From assembly GCA_900543525.1 (NCBI GenBank), contig UQRS01000001.1, forward strand, positions 1-63,610: a DNA stretch of 63,610 bases. The letters run 5' to 3'. Source of the DNA: an uncultured Oscillospiraceae bacterium (lineage in GTDB: Bacteria; Bacillota; Clostridia; Oscillospirales; Acutalibacteraceae). The translations under genes were made by a program, and so were the position numbers. How positions within the stretch are numbered: the stretch's first letter is position 1; every line of letters starts with the position of its first letter. Shown piece after piece: positions 25,490-34,060 of this stretch. The notes below the pieces were generated by a model. It did not search any database. It was given only the letters and a program-made list of their open reading frames with translations, and was not told the origin of the DNA.

Positions 25490-26911
25490 ATGAAGGTTTT
25501 GTTTGCCGCGAGCGAGGCCTATCCCTTCGCCCAGTCGGGCGGCCTGGCCGATGTTGCGGGCGCGCTGCCAAAGGCGCTGCGCCGCCGCCTGATCGGCGCG
25601 CGGGTGGTTTTGCCGCTGTATGAATGCGTACCGCAGGAGCTGCGGGAGAATATGCGCTTTATCACCAGCCTGACCGTGCCGGTGGCCTGGCGCCGTCAGT
25701 ACTGCGGCGTGTTTGAGGCCAAATGGGGCGGCGTGATCTACTATCTGCTGGACAATCAGTATTACTTTAAGCGCGGCGGCCTCTACGGCTATTACGACGA
25801 TGCCGAGCGTTTCGCATTTTTCTCCCGCGCCGTGCTGGAGATTATTCCCCATATTGATTTCAAGCCGGATATCATCCATTGCAACGACTGGCAGACGGCC
25901 ATGACGCCGGTCTACTACAAGGTGATGTACAAGGATGCCCCGGGCTATGAGCATATCAAAACCGTTTTTACCATCCATAATATTCAGTATCAGGGCAAGT
26001 ACGGGCAGGAACTGATCAGCGATGTCCTCGGTTTGCCGGACTATGCGCGGGATGTGGTCGACTACGACGGCTGCGTAAATCTAATGAAGGGCGCAATCGA
26101 GTGCGCCGACTGGATTACGACGGTCAGCCCGACCTACGCCAGGGAGATTATGGATCCCTGGTTCGCCCACGGCCTCGATACCGAGCTGCGGTTCCATCAG
26201 GGCAAGCTGTCGGGCATCGTCAACGGGATAGATACCGATGTGTACGATCCCGCGGCCGACCCGCTGATTTTTAAGAACTATACGACCGAGAGCTTTACTG
26301 CCGGCAAGGCGGAGAATAAGCGCGCCTTGCAGGAACGGCTGGGTCTGCCGCAGCGGGAGGATGTGCCGCTGATCGCGCTGGTTTCCCGTATGGTGTCGCA
26401 CAAGGGTCTGGATCTGATCAAATACTGCTTTGAGGAGCTGGTCAGCGGCGAGGTGCAGTATGTGATCCTGGGCTCGGGCGACGTGGAGTATGAAAACTTC
26501 TTCCGGGAGATGGCGGCGCGCTATCCCGAAAAGGTCGCCCTGACTCTCGGGTTCCAGCCCGAGCTGGCGCATAAAATTTATGCGGCGGCGGATATTTTCC
26601 TGATGCCGTCCAAGAGTGAGCCCTGCGGCCTCGCCCAGATGGTGGCGCTGCGGTACGGCACCATCCCTGTCGTGCGGGAGACAGGCGGGCTGGCCGACAC
26701 CATCCGCGACAGCGGAGACGGAGAGGGCAACGGCTTCACCTTCAAAACCTACAATGCCGGGGATATGTCCGGCGCGGTCTGGCGCGCGGTGGAGGGATAC
26801 TATAACCGCGAGGGCTGGCCGGTGCTGGTTGCCAGAGCCATGCGCTGCGACAACAGCTGGGCGCACTCGGCGAACGAGTATATCCGGCTGTACAAGGGTC
26901 TGACGAAATAG
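25490..26911 (+). CDS. glgA: Glycogen (starch) synthase, GT5
   Basis: 473 residues starting MKVLFAASEAYPFAQSGGLADVAGALPKAL. The C-terminal nucleotide-binding half has LVSRMVSHKGLDLI and MPSKSEPCGLAQMVALRYGTIPVV, the GT5 hallmark with the catalytic Glu. It extends alpha-1,4-glucan from ADP-glucose. The first position of the classic KxGGL motif is Gln (QSGGL), a variation worth noting although related Clostridia synthases also vary there. GAAAGAGGGAA precedes the start. Confidence 0.94.
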   Translation: MKVLFAASEAYPFAQSGGLADVAGALPKALRRRLIGARVVLPLYECVPQELRENMRFITSLTVPVAWRRQYCGVFEAKWGGVIYYLLDNQYYFKRGGLYGYYDDAERFAFFSRAVLEIIPHIDFKPDIIHCNDWQTAMTPVYYKVMYKDAPGYEHIKTVFTIHNIQYQGKYGQELISDVLGLPDYARDVVDYDGCVNLMKGAIECADWITTVSPTYAREIMDPWFAHGLDTELRFHQGKLSGIVNGIDTDVYDPAADPLIFKNYTTESFTAGKAENKRALQERLGLPQREDVPLIALVSRMVSHKGLDLIKYCFEELVSGEVQYVILGSGDVEYENFFREMAARYPEKVALTLGFQPELAHKIYAAADIFLMPSKSEPCGLAQMVALRYGTIPVVRETGGLADTIRDSGDGEGNGFTFKTYNAGDMSGAVWRAVEGYYNREGWPVLVARAMRCDNSWAHSANEYIRLYKGLTK

Positions 26912-27106
26912 GGAAGGGCGATCCGTCTCCTTTGGATTCGGCCTCCGGCCGCGCGGCCGCCTTTTAGGTGGAACGGAGCGGGAGCGCCTTTTTCCTGCCC
27001 GGTTTTCCTTAAAAACGGCAGGCTGGTTCTTGCCGCCATGAAGCCCGGATGCCGTGTTGCAGTGCGGCGAGGGACTTCGTATAACCCCACTTTTACTGCG
27101 GAACAA

Positions 27107-27152
27107 TAAAAAAGGACGGCCATCTGCATTTTGGCGGCGGCCGTCCTTTTTA
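27107..27152 (+). terminator. Terminator after glgA
   Basis: AAAAAAGGACGGCC (27109-27122) pairs with GGCCGTCCTTTTT (27139-27151). It is symmetrical and could work on both strands. Confidence 0.85.
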
Positions 27153-27179
27153 TATGTACTTTAAAGCTTTTAAGCCCCC

Positions 27180-27372
27180 GTTCCCACCCTCGCAAAACGG
27201 CAGTCCATGCCCGGTTATAACAGTACGATATGACGATACGCGTCTGCGCTGTCGGAGCATAACGATGACGAGGGATCGAACCTCTACACCGGCTCTTCGA
27301 TGCAATCCTATAAGCAGAGGAGACACTTTGCGTATTCCGCGCCGCATTTCCCTGCCGTTTGGCATGACCCCT
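27180..27372 (-). ncRNA. Candidate tRNA-like/Y-RNA-like structured RNA
   Basis: On the minus strand the sequence CAAACGGCAG (near 27355) can pair with CTGCCGTTTTG (near 27200), enclosing about 150 bases that include a GAGG-TTCGATC-CCTC T-arm-like stem-loop. No complete tRNA cloverleaf or acceptor stem could be built. It lies just downstream of a DIP1984 gene; as far as I recall that family occurs in RNA-repair gene neighbourhoods with tRNA-like RNAs. This is a candidate only. Confidence 0.25.
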
Positions 27373-27394
27373 GCGCTTTGCTACCGGCTGTGCG

Positions 27395-27850
27395 TTATTC
27401 AATCAGCTCGGTGCTCCAGTTGGTCTCCTGCAGTTTGTTGTCCAGCAGGCGAACCTCCTTCGAGGCATTGTCAATCTCGGCCTGCCAGTCGGCGACTGAA
27501 ATGGTCGGCTTTATCTTGATTTCCGCGTTCCGCGCGCGGTAGGATGTCTGACTTCCGGCCTGAACAACATCCTTATAGAACCGGATCTTCAGCAAGAGGG
27601 CGTCCTTCTTCGCGATCAGCTCGGTCAGCGTCTGCCCGTCCACGCTGGTTTTGCAGTTCGTCTCATTGATATGCGTGATCAGATAGGACAGCCGCTCGAT
27701 GGAGGCGTCCAGCTCTCATTTTAATTTTTTCGGCTCCTCGGCCGGTTTTTCCCCTTCCTGTACCAGCACATTGTTGAGCAGGCGGACATTCAGCTGCTCC
27801 AGGTTCCGGTTGAGATCTGCCCTCTCCTGCAGGGCTTCGGCGAGTTTCAT
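27395..27850 (-). pseudogene. DIP1984 family protein, broken by an in-frame TGA
   Basis: Reading from ATG 27850 (ribosome site GGAGGA), the frame gives MKLAEALQERADLNRNLEQL, then VRLLNNVLVQEGEKPAEEPKKLK, then TGA at codon 45 (27716-27718). It continues in the same frame with ELDASIERLSYLITHIN to a normal stop at 27395. The total of 152 codons and both halves match the DIP1984 (septicolysin-like) family: an antiparallel helical protein with RxxLNxxLEQL and INxTNCKT motifs. One base change would restore it. The family is not known for selenocysteine. So it is a recent pseudogene, a sequencing error, or two co-translated fragments. Confidence 0.8.
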
Positions 27851-28036
27851 ACTGCAGTCCTCCAATCTTCTCCAAAAATGGTTTTGTTCAGGGTGCGTTT
27901 TGTACGGTTCGGGAGGTTTTTCCCCGGATTCCGGTGGAGCACCACCTCTATTTTGTGTATAGTATAACGCAGATTTCCTGCGGTGTCCACCTTCTTTTTG
28001 CCGGAGGGAAGTGGGCGCCCGGCCTTTGCCCGGCTT

Positions 28037-29131
28037 TCAGATCAGCTCGGCCAAAATCGCGTTGGAGACCAGAAATCCCTGCGGCGTCAGGGAAAATCCC
28101 TCCTCCCACAGGCGGAGGTAGCCCCCATCGGCCAGACGGACAAGCTTTTTGCGCAGCCCGTCGGGGAAGGGATGGCCGAAGCGGGCGGCATAGTCGGCGA
28201 ACCGAATCCCCTCGGTCAGCCGCAGGCGGAGCAGGATGTATTCCTCCTCCCCGCCGCCGTCGCCGTCCGCAACCGGCGGCTTTCCGGCCATATAGGCGGC
28301 AAGGTCGCGGGGGAAATAAAACCGTCGCCGATCAACCAGCGAGTGGGCGGCCGGCCCCAGCCCGAGATAATCCTCCCCCCGCCAGTATTTGAGGTTGTGC
28401 CGGCTTGCCCGCCCCTCTTTTGCAAAGTTGGAAATTTCATATTGCGCAAACCCGCGCTGCGCCAGCGCCTCCACACAGGAGAGGTAGAGGCCGGCCGCCT
28501 GATCGCCGTCGGGAAGGCCCTCCGGCGTATGCTTTGCGAAGGGGGTTCCCGGCTCGATCTTCAGCAGATAGGCCGAAATGTGCGACGGCTCCATCCCGCA
28601 GAGGAAGTCGATCGACCGCAGCATGGAGTCGGCCGTCTGCCCCGGAATGCCGAGCATCAGGTCGAGGGAGAGGTTCTTGATCCCTGCCTTTTTCGCCGCC
28701 TCCACCGTGCGGAGGACATCGGCGTTTTTGTGTCGACGGGAAAGCGCGGCAAGCTCGGCTTCGACCCCGCTCTGCACGCCGAGGGAGAGGCGGTTCACCC
28801 CGGCCGCGGCGGCACGGCGCAGCGTCTCACGCAGATCGTCGGCCGGGTTGGCCTCCAGCGTGATCTCCCGCATGGCGTCCCCGAAGGCGGCGCGGGCGGC
28901 GCGCACCAGCCGGGCGATCCGCTCTCCGCCAAGCAGGGAAGGGGTGCCGCCGCCGATGTAGAGGGTGTCGGCCGGCCGTCCGAGCCGCGCGCCCCAGTCC
29001 TGTAAATCCCTGCAAAGCCGGTCGGTATAAAGCTCCATCTGCCCCTCCCTTGCCGGGAAGGAGTAAAAATCGCAGTAGGCGCATTTGGATCTGCAAAACG
29101 GAATATGAAGATAAATGCCGATTGGCTGCAT
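28037..29131 (-). CDS. hemW: Radical SAM heme chaperone HemW-like protein
   Basis: 364 residues from ATG 29131 (MQPIGIYLHIPFCRSKCAYCDFYS). The CxxxCxxC 4Fe-4S site is at residues about 13-20, with the fourth HemW-type Cys-adjacent Phe. TLYIGGGTPSLL and ITLEANP are the SAM-binding strands, RLSLGVQSG is the family motif and the C-terminal HemW domain (ILLRLRLTEGI) is complete. HemW-type proteins bind heme and deliver it to target enzymes; older annotation calls them oxygen-independent coproporphyrinogen oxidase. It is a single gene here. No other heme genes are near, so its client is unknown. Confidence 0.9.
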   Translation of the reverse strand: MQPIGIYLHIPFCRSKCAYCDFYSFPAREGQMELYTDRLCRDLQDWGARLGRPADTLYIGGGTPSLLGGERIARLVRAARAAFGDAMREITLEANPADDLRETLRRAAAAGVNRLSLGVQSGVEAELAALSRRHKNADVLRTVEAAKKAGIKNLSLDLMLGIPGQTADSMLRSIDFLCGMEPSHISAYLLKIEPGTPFAKHTPEGLPDGDQAAGLYLSCVEALAQRGFAQYEISNFAKEGRASRHNLKYWRGEDYLGLGPAAHSLVDRRRFYFPRDLAAYMAGKPPVADGDGGGEEEYILLRLRLTEGIRFADYAARFGHPFPDGLRKKLVRLADGGYLRLWEEGFSLTPQGFLVSNAILAELI

Positions 29132-29468
29132 GCCTTGTCCCTCTCTTGTCAAAAATAAAAAAGTGGTGTATAATATATCTTCCATGAAAGGCGTCGGGGA
29201 GACGGCTGCTTGTGCCGTGCGTGCACGCCGCTCCTTCGCTGCCTTAAAATCAGTATACTACAGTTTTCCCCGGATTGCAAAGTGCCGCTGTATGGGGCGG
29301 CCGGCCGGATGCCGGATTTTCAGATTGCCGGATGCCGGGCGATCGGTCACCCGGATGATCGGACGAGCGGACGAGCGGACAAGCGGACGAGCGGGTGTTT
29401 TTCGGCAGAGTGCAAAACGCGCCCGGCAGGGAAGGTTTTCGCCGCCGGGGGAGAAGGAGAGGATCATT
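29132..29468. other. Divergent region with short tandem repeats
   Basis: It lies between hemW (minus) and the lipoprotein gene (plus). It holds four tandem copies of CGGACGAG (one with CGGACAAG) at 29360-29391, preceded by GGGCGATCGG and GGATGATCGG. ATAATATA near 29169-29176 may be part of the hemW promoter. No gene is supported. Confidence 0.45.
29360..29391 (+). repeat. 8-bp tandem repeat, CGGACGAG x4
   Basis: Four consecutive 8-base units read CGGACGAG, CGGACGAG, CGGACAAG, CGGACGAG. They sit between a divergent gene pair and share the GATCGG/GGACGA theme found in other intergenic spots of the window. Confidence 0.85.
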
Positions 29469-30116
29469 ATGGGTTATAAAGTATTGGCGGCACTGCTCAG
29501 CCTTCTGCTGGCGGCGTCGCTGGTCACTCTGGCCGGATGTGCGGCCAGCGACGGCGAAGAGGCGGGAGAGTCCGATACGGGAAAGATCGAGCTTCCGGCC
29601 TGGCCGGACGCGGACGTGAGCGTGGTCTCTGCGCCCGAGCTGCCGGCCTCCTCCGCCGAAAGCGCGGCGCCGTCGGTCACATCGGGCAGCGCACCGGCTG
29701 TGACCAGCGACCGGCCGACGACCAGCAACTATACCGAATTTACCGAAAATTCGACCAACGCGCCGGATATCTCCAACATCACGGTCTGCACCTCCCAGAG
29801 CTACTACTCCACCTCCGACCGGGAGATCACGGTGGAGATTTCCAATCGCACCGGGTGGGAGATCGGCTATAAGCAGCTTTTTGTGATTGAAAAATGGGAC
29901 GGAGAAAACTGGATCCCGATGCCGACGGTGGAAAACCCGGACTATGGGAAAGAGGCCTACATCCTCGGCACCGGTCGGGACAGCTATATTACCTTTGACC
30001 TGGATCTTCTCGCCTCCCGGCTGGAGGTCGGGAAATACCGCGTCGGCTTGCCGGAGATGCTCTGCAACGGGCATGCCGGACTCTTTACACTCTATGCGGA
30101 ATTTTCCGTAAAATAA
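29469..30116 (+). CDS. Secreted lipoprotein with Ig-like domain, function unknown
   Basis: 215 residues. It begins MGYKVLAALLSLLLAASLVTLAGC, a lipoprotein signal peptide with the lipobox LAGC (Cys at about 24). A Ser/Ala/Thr/Pro-rich linker (residues 30-95) leads to a C-terminal beta domain with ITVCTSQSYYSTSDREITVEISNRTGWEIGY and ends in a FTLYAEFSVK strand. This resembles the bacterial Ig-like domain of PF20251 (Big_14). It is probably surface-anchored. GGAGAAGGAGAGG precedes the start. No partner gene gives a role. Confidence 0.7.
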   Translation: MGYKVLAALLSLLLAASLVTLAGCAASDGEEAGESDTGKIELPAWPDADVSVVSAPELPASSAESAAPSVTSGSAPAVTSDRPTTSNYTEFTENSTNAPDISNITVCTSQSYYSTSDREITVEISNRTGWEIGYKQLFVIEKWDGENWIPMPTVENPDYGKEAYILGTGRDSYITFDLDLLASRLEVGKYRVGLPEMLCNGHAGLFTLYAEFSVK

Positions 30117-30186
30117 GCCGGAACGAAGGGGAAGACTTTCTTTTGAAACGACGGTAAAAAAATCTGAAAATAACGGAGGCAGCGCA

Positions 30187-31344
30187 ATGCGAAAAATCAA
30201 CGATTCTATTCTATACATCGGCGTAAACGATCATGAGATCGACTTGTTTGAAGGGCAGTACACCGTGCCGAACGGCATGGCCTATAACTCCTACCTGCTG
30301 CTGGATGAAAGGGTCGCCGTCATGGATACGGTCGATCAGTCCAAGACACAGGAGTGGCTGCAAAATCTCGACCGGGCGCTGGACGGCAGGACGCCCGACT
30401 ACCTGATTGTGCAGCATATGGAGCCGGATCATTCGGCTTCGATCGACGCTTTCGTCGATCGGTATCCGGAGGCGGCCGTAGTGGGCAACGCCAAGACTTT
30501 TTCGATGATCGGGCAGTTTTTCCCCGATCTGACCCTTAAAAATACGGTTACGGTAAAGGACGGAGAGCGCCTCTCTCTCGGCCGGCAGGAGTTGACCTTT
30601 GTCTTTGCGCCGATGGTGCATTGGCCGGAGGTTATGATGACCTACAACGCGGCTGAAAAAACGCTCTTTTCGGCCGACGGCTTCGGAAAATTCGGCGCGC
30701 TGGATGTGGAGGAGGACTGGGCCTGCGAGGCCAGGCGCTACTACTTTGGCATTGTCGGAAAATACGGCGCGCAGGTGCAGGCGGTGCTGAAGAAGGCCGC
30801 GGCGCTGGACATCGCGCGCATTTGTCCGCTGCACGGCCCCGTGCTGGAGGAGAATCTCGGCTATTATCTGAATCTTTATGACATCTGGTCCTCCTACCGG
30901 GCGGAGAGCGAGGGGGTCTGCATCTGCTGCACCTCCATTTATGGGCATACGATGGACGCCGCTGTGCTGCTGCGCGATACGCTGGTGCAAAAGGGGATCA
31001 AGGCGGAGCTGCACGATCTGGCCCGCTGCGATATGCATGAGGCGATCGAGGACGCCTTCTGCTATGATCGGCTGGTGCTGGCAAGCCCGACCTATAACGC
31101 GGGGCTTTTCCCGTTTATGGAAACCTTCATTCATCATCTGACCGAGCGGAATTTTCAGAACCGCACGGTCGGCCTGATCGAGAATGGCAGCTGGGCACCC
31201 ACGGCCATCAAAGGGATGAAGGCCGCGCTGGAGAAGGCGAAGAACCTCACCTTTGCGGAAAATACGGTAACCGTCCGCTCCGCCCTGAATGCGGAGAGCC
31301 GCGCGCAAATCCTCGCCCTTGCGGAGGAGCTGGCCGCAAAATAA
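30187..31344 (+). CDS. FprA-type flavodiiron protein
   Basis: 385 residues. The N-terminal beta-lactamase-like domain has the diiron ligands HMEPDH (residues about 77-82), the His of MVHWPEV (near 144), the Asp of FSADGFG and the His of CPLHGP (near 222). The C-terminal flavodoxin domain begins CICCTSIYGHTMDAA and includes LASPTYNAGLFPFME and IENGSWAPTA, which bind FMN. Flavodiiron proteins reduce oxygen to water or NO to N2O and protect anaerobes. GGAGG lies in front of ATG 30187. hcp at 60 kb serves a related nitrosative-stress role. Confidence 0.93.
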   Translation: MRKINDSILYIGVNDHEIDLFEGQYTVPNGMAYNSYLLLDERVAVMDTVDQSKTQEWLQNLDRALDGRTPDYLIVQHMEPDHSASIDAFVDRYPEAAVVGNAKTFSMIGQFFPDLTLKNTVTVKDGERLSLGRQELTFVFAPMVHWPEVMMTYNAAEKTLFSADGFGKFGALDVEEDWACEARRYYFGIVGKYGAQVQAVLKKAAALDIARICPLHGPVLEENLGYYLNLYDIWSSYRAESEGVCICCTSIYGHTMDAAVLLRDTLVQKGIKAELHDLARCDMHEAIEDAFCYDRLVLASPTYNAGLFPFMETFIHHLTERNFQNRTVGLIENGSWAPTAIKGMKAALEKAKNLTFAENTVTVRSALNAESRAQILALAEELAAK

Positions 31345-31401
31345 AGGCGCGGCCGGCCTTTGAAGGGCGGCGGCTTATGAAAAAACTCTGCACCGGCCGT
31401 T

Positions 31402-31697
31402 GGCTGAGTGTTAACAAGGAAGTATTGGTTTCTCGCATAAAAATCCATTATTACTTTGTCAAAAAAACTCGCAAGGCGCCAGCCTTGCCTCGCTTTTCGA
31501 CTTCTTAATAAAGAATTTTTAAAGCTACGAAACCGCAAGGCACTTCAAAATGATATATTTTTGATACAAGAAAAGGCAAAATCCCCGAATAATGCTGACG
31601 CCCGCCAAGGTAAAAAGGGCAAAAATCGCCGAAAAGACGCGCTGTCAGGCGTGTTTGTCCTTGTTAACCGATGGTAATGCCTTATTAACACTCAGCC
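31402..31697. mobile_element. MITE-like element with 18-bp terminal inverted repeats
   Basis: The left end GGCTGAGTGTTAACAAGG (31402-31419) and the reverse complement of the right end CCTTATTAACACTCAGCC (31680-31697) match at 17 of 18 positions. The 296 bases between contain no transposase and no credible gene, but include an AAGGCGCCAGCCTTG hairpin and a TTGTTAACCGATGG motif that recurs near 51980. A TT flanks both ends, perhaps a target duplication. This is the layout of a non-autonomous miniature transposon. Confidence 0.65.
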
Positions 31698-31741
31698 TTT
31701 GTACGGCAGGCTCTTTCGCCCGGCCGGCGACGGCCGACGAT

Positions 31742-31810
31742 AAAAAAGCGCACCCGCCAAGAGTGGGGGAGGGGTATCGTTCCCTTTTCCCCTTTTGGCG
31801 GGTGTTTTTC
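31742..31810. terminator. Bidirectional terminator between fprA-type gene and leuA
   Basis: CACCCGCCAA (31751-31760) pairs with TTGGCGGGTG (31795-31804). It is flanked by AAAAAA on the left and TTTTTC on the right, so it can stop both convergent genes. Confidence 0.8.
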
Positions 31811-31954
31811 TTTATAAAAATTCGGGCGCAGCTGCCGCTTGACGGAGTCATTAACCGGTCCGGTCAGTCGGTCGCCCGGTTGGATGTGCGGTCGGTCGGA
31901 TGATCGGCCGACGATCTACTTAATCCGGCTGCACGGCCTCCCGGCTGCGAAAAA

Positions 31955-33634
31955 TTACTTTCCAAGCGCCGCACGGTTGATGGCGCAGAGGATCGCCTTG
32001 ATCGAGGCGCGGTTGATGTTCCCGGCGATTCCGACGCCGAAGAGGCTTTTGCCGTCCGGCTTTTTGAGGTTGATGTAACAGATCGCCTTGGAATCCGAGC
32101 CGGTCGAAATCGCGTGCTCGCTGTAGGACAGGAATTCATAATCGGTGATGCCGACGTGGGACAGCGCGTTGAAGAAGGCGTCGATCGGCCCGTTGCCCAC
32201 GCCCTCAATCTCGGTCGGCTTGCCGTCTACCTCCAGACAGCCGCTGAAGCGTACCTTGGACTCGAACTCGCTCGACTCCTCCGTAAAGCCGTGGACGTCG
32301 ATGCGGTATTTGCGCGGAATGTTCAGATACTCGTCGTCAAAGACCTGCTTGACCTCCTCGTTCGACAGCTCGCGGCCGAGTGCGTCGCACTTGGCCGTGA
32401 CGGCCGCCCCGAACTCGGGGTGCATCGCCTTGGGCAGGGTGTAGCCGAAAACGTGCTGCATGATATAGGCCGCGCCGCCCTTGCCCGACTGGGAGTTGAT
32501 GCGGATGATCGGCTCGTACTGCCGGCCGACGTCGGCCGGGTCGATCGGGAGGTAGGGAATCTCCCAATACTCGGTGCCCGACTCCTTCATATACGCGTCG
32601 CCCTTGTTGATGGCGTCCTGATGAGAGCCGGAGAAGGCGGTGAACACCAGCTCGCCGGAGTAGGGGTGCCGCTCTCCGACATGCATTTTGGTGCAGCTTT
32701 CGTACATTTCACGCAGGGCGGGCAGGTCGCTGAAATCCAGCTTCGGGTCAACCCCCTGGGTGTACATGTTCAGTCCCACGGTCACGATGTCGAGGTTGCC
32801 GGTCCGCTCTCCGTTGCCGAAGAGGGTGCCCTCCACACGCTCGGCGCCGGCCAGCATGGCCAGCTCGGCCGCAGCCACGCCGGTGCCGCGGTCATTGTGG
32901 GGATGAATGCTGATGATGGCCCGTTCTCTGCCCGGCAGATGACGGATGAAATATTCCACCTGATCGGCAAAGGTGTTGGGGGTGCACATCTCCACCGTGT
33001 TGGGCAGGTTGAGGATGACCGGGTTTTCGGCCGTCGCGCCCAGCGCGTCCAGCACAGCGGCGCAGATGTCCACCGCAAACTCCGGCTCGGTACCCGAAAA
33101 GCTCTCGGGAGAGTATTCGTACCGGATGTTGCAGCCGTCCGTCTCCGCCTCGGTCAGCTCACGGATGAGCTTGGCGCCCTCTACCGCAATCTCGGTAATG
33201 CCGGCGCAGTCCTTGCGGAAAACGACCTTGCGCTGCAGCGTGGAGGTCGAATTGTAAAAATGCACAATGACGTTTTTGGCACCCCGGATGGCCTCAAACG
33301 TGCGGCGGATCAGATGGGGGCGCGCCTGCACCAGCACCTGAATCCAGACGTCGTCGGGGATGAGATTTTTTTCAATCAGCTCGCGGCAGATTTCATACTC
33401 GGTCTCATTGGCCGAGGGGAAGCCGATCTCAATCTCCTTAAAGCCCATGTCGCACAGCGCCTTGAAGAAGGTCAGCTTCTCCTCCATATTCATGGGATTG
33501 ACCAGCGCCTGGTTTCCGTCGCGCAGATCCACGCTGCACCAGACCGGCGCCTTGTCGATCACCCGGCTCGGCCACTGGCGGTCGGGCAGATCAATCTGCT
33601 TGAACGGAATATATTTTTCGTACCCTTGTTTCAT
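31955..33634 (-). CDS. leuA: 2-isopropylmalate synthase
   Basis: 559 residues from ATG 33634, eight bases after AAGGAGTG. It shows the DRE-TIM barrel pattern SVDLRDGNQALVNPM, the metal site and catalytic segment ISIHPHNDRGTGVAAAE, NGERTGNLDIV, then the linker and the C-terminal LeuA allosteric domain (residues about 420-559, FSGCLEVDGKPTEIEGVGNGPIDAFFNAL). It is the longer fungal-like LeuA2 class. It condenses acetyl-CoA and 2-oxoisovalerate in leucine synthesis. A T-box leader controls it. The other leu genes are not in the window. Confidence 0.96.
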   Translation of the reverse strand: MKQGYEKYIPFKQIDLPDRQWPSRVIDKAPVWCSVDLRDGNQALVNPMNMEEKLTFFKALCDMGFKEIEIGFPSANETEYEICRELIEKNLIPDDVWIQVLVQARPHLIRRTFEAIRGAKNVIVHFYNSTSTLQRKVVFRKDCAGITEIAVEGAKLIRELTEAETDGCNIRYEYSPESFSGTEPEFAVDICAAVLDALGATAENPVILNLPNTVEMCTPNTFADQVEYFIRHLPGRERAIISIHPHNDRGTGVAAAELAMLAGAERVEGTLFGNGERTGNLDIVTVGLNMYTQGVDPKLDFSDLPALREMYESCTKMHVGERHPYSGELVFTAFSGSHQDAINKGDAYMKESGTEYWEIPYLPIDPADVGRQYEPIIRINSQSGKGGAAYIMQHVFGYTLPKAMHPEFGAAVTAKCDALGRELSNEEVKQVFDDEYLNIPRKYRIDVHGFTEESSEFESKVRFSGCLEVDGKPTEIEGVGNGPIDAFFNALSHVGITDYEFLSYSEHAISTGSDSKAICYINLKKPDGKSLFGVGIAGNINRASIKAILCAINRAALGK

Positions 33635-33689
33635 GTGTAGACACTCCTTCATAAGCTTTGGATTGTTCGGCTCTGTGAGTCGGCGAAGA

Positions 33690-33950
33690 AAATAAAAAAA
33701 TCCCCGTCCCAAAACAGGGACGGGGAAAGCTTTCCACGTGGTACCACCCATATTCGGCCTTTGCTTTTTTGCAAAAGCCCTTCGCCAGCCTCTAACAAGG
33801 CCTGACCTTTTAACGGAGATCGTCCGGCGCGCCCTATAAAAAGAATCAGACGCGCAACTCAGGGATGAGCTATACATACCCGACTTCCCATCGGCTCGCA
33901 CCGGCCGCCGACTCTCTTCATGGTGAAGGCAGGGTATCTTTTTCCCGTCG
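33690..33950 (-). promoter_or_regulatory. T-box leader (leucine) of leuA
   Basis: On the minus strand the leader has AGAGAGTCGG, GGTGCGAGCC (distal stem I loop), a CTC triplet at 33867-33869 that fits a leucine specifier, and the T-box TGGTACCACG (33737-33746). A terminator of CCCCGTCCC/GGGACGGGG with TTTTTTT (33694-33725) follows. Uncharged tRNA-Leu would pair through specifier and T-box and allow leuA transcription. The neighbouring ATC triplet makes the specifier register slightly uncertain, but leuA supports leucine. Confidence 0.92.
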
Positions 33951-33972
33951 CAGTTTTTAAAGATTTGCTGTT

Positions 33973-34001
33973 ATTATATGCCGGCGTTTCGGATTTGTCA
34001 A
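33973..34001 (-). promoter_or_regulatory. Promoter of the leuA T-box transcript
   Basis: On the minus strand TTGACA (33996-34001) and TATAAT (33973-33978) are separated by exactly 17 bases, just upstream of the T-box leader. Confidence 0.88.
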
Positions 34002-34060
34002 GAGCGCGCGGAAAAAATTTTTCTTTTCGCGCCCTGTTTGCTCCGGCTTTGAAAGGGCTG

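Larger units (their letters stand above)
26912..27394. other. Intergenic region after glgA with terminator and T-arm-like RNA
   Basis: It contains the glgA terminator (27107-27152) and, on the minus strand downstream of the DIP1984 pseudogene, a GAGGTTCGATCCCTC T-arm-like hairpin (27270-27284) within a possible structured RNA. No protein gene is supported. Confidence 0.4.
31345..31954. other. Intergenic region carrying a MITE-like repeat and a terminator
   Basis: No gene. From left to right there is a 296-base element with 18-base terminal inverted repeats (31402-31697), a bidirectional terminator (31742-31810), and a stretch of GGTCGGTCGGATGATCGG-type repeats (31856-31915). Confidence 0.6.

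Noticed and set aside
27240..27330. Complete tRNA gene
   Set aside because: Only a T-arm-like stem is present; no acceptor stem, D-arm and anticodon arm could be assembled on either strand.
27716..27718. TGA in the DIP1984 gene as selenocysteine
   Set aside because: The family is not known to use selenocysteine, and no SECIS-like stem directly after the TGA was evident.
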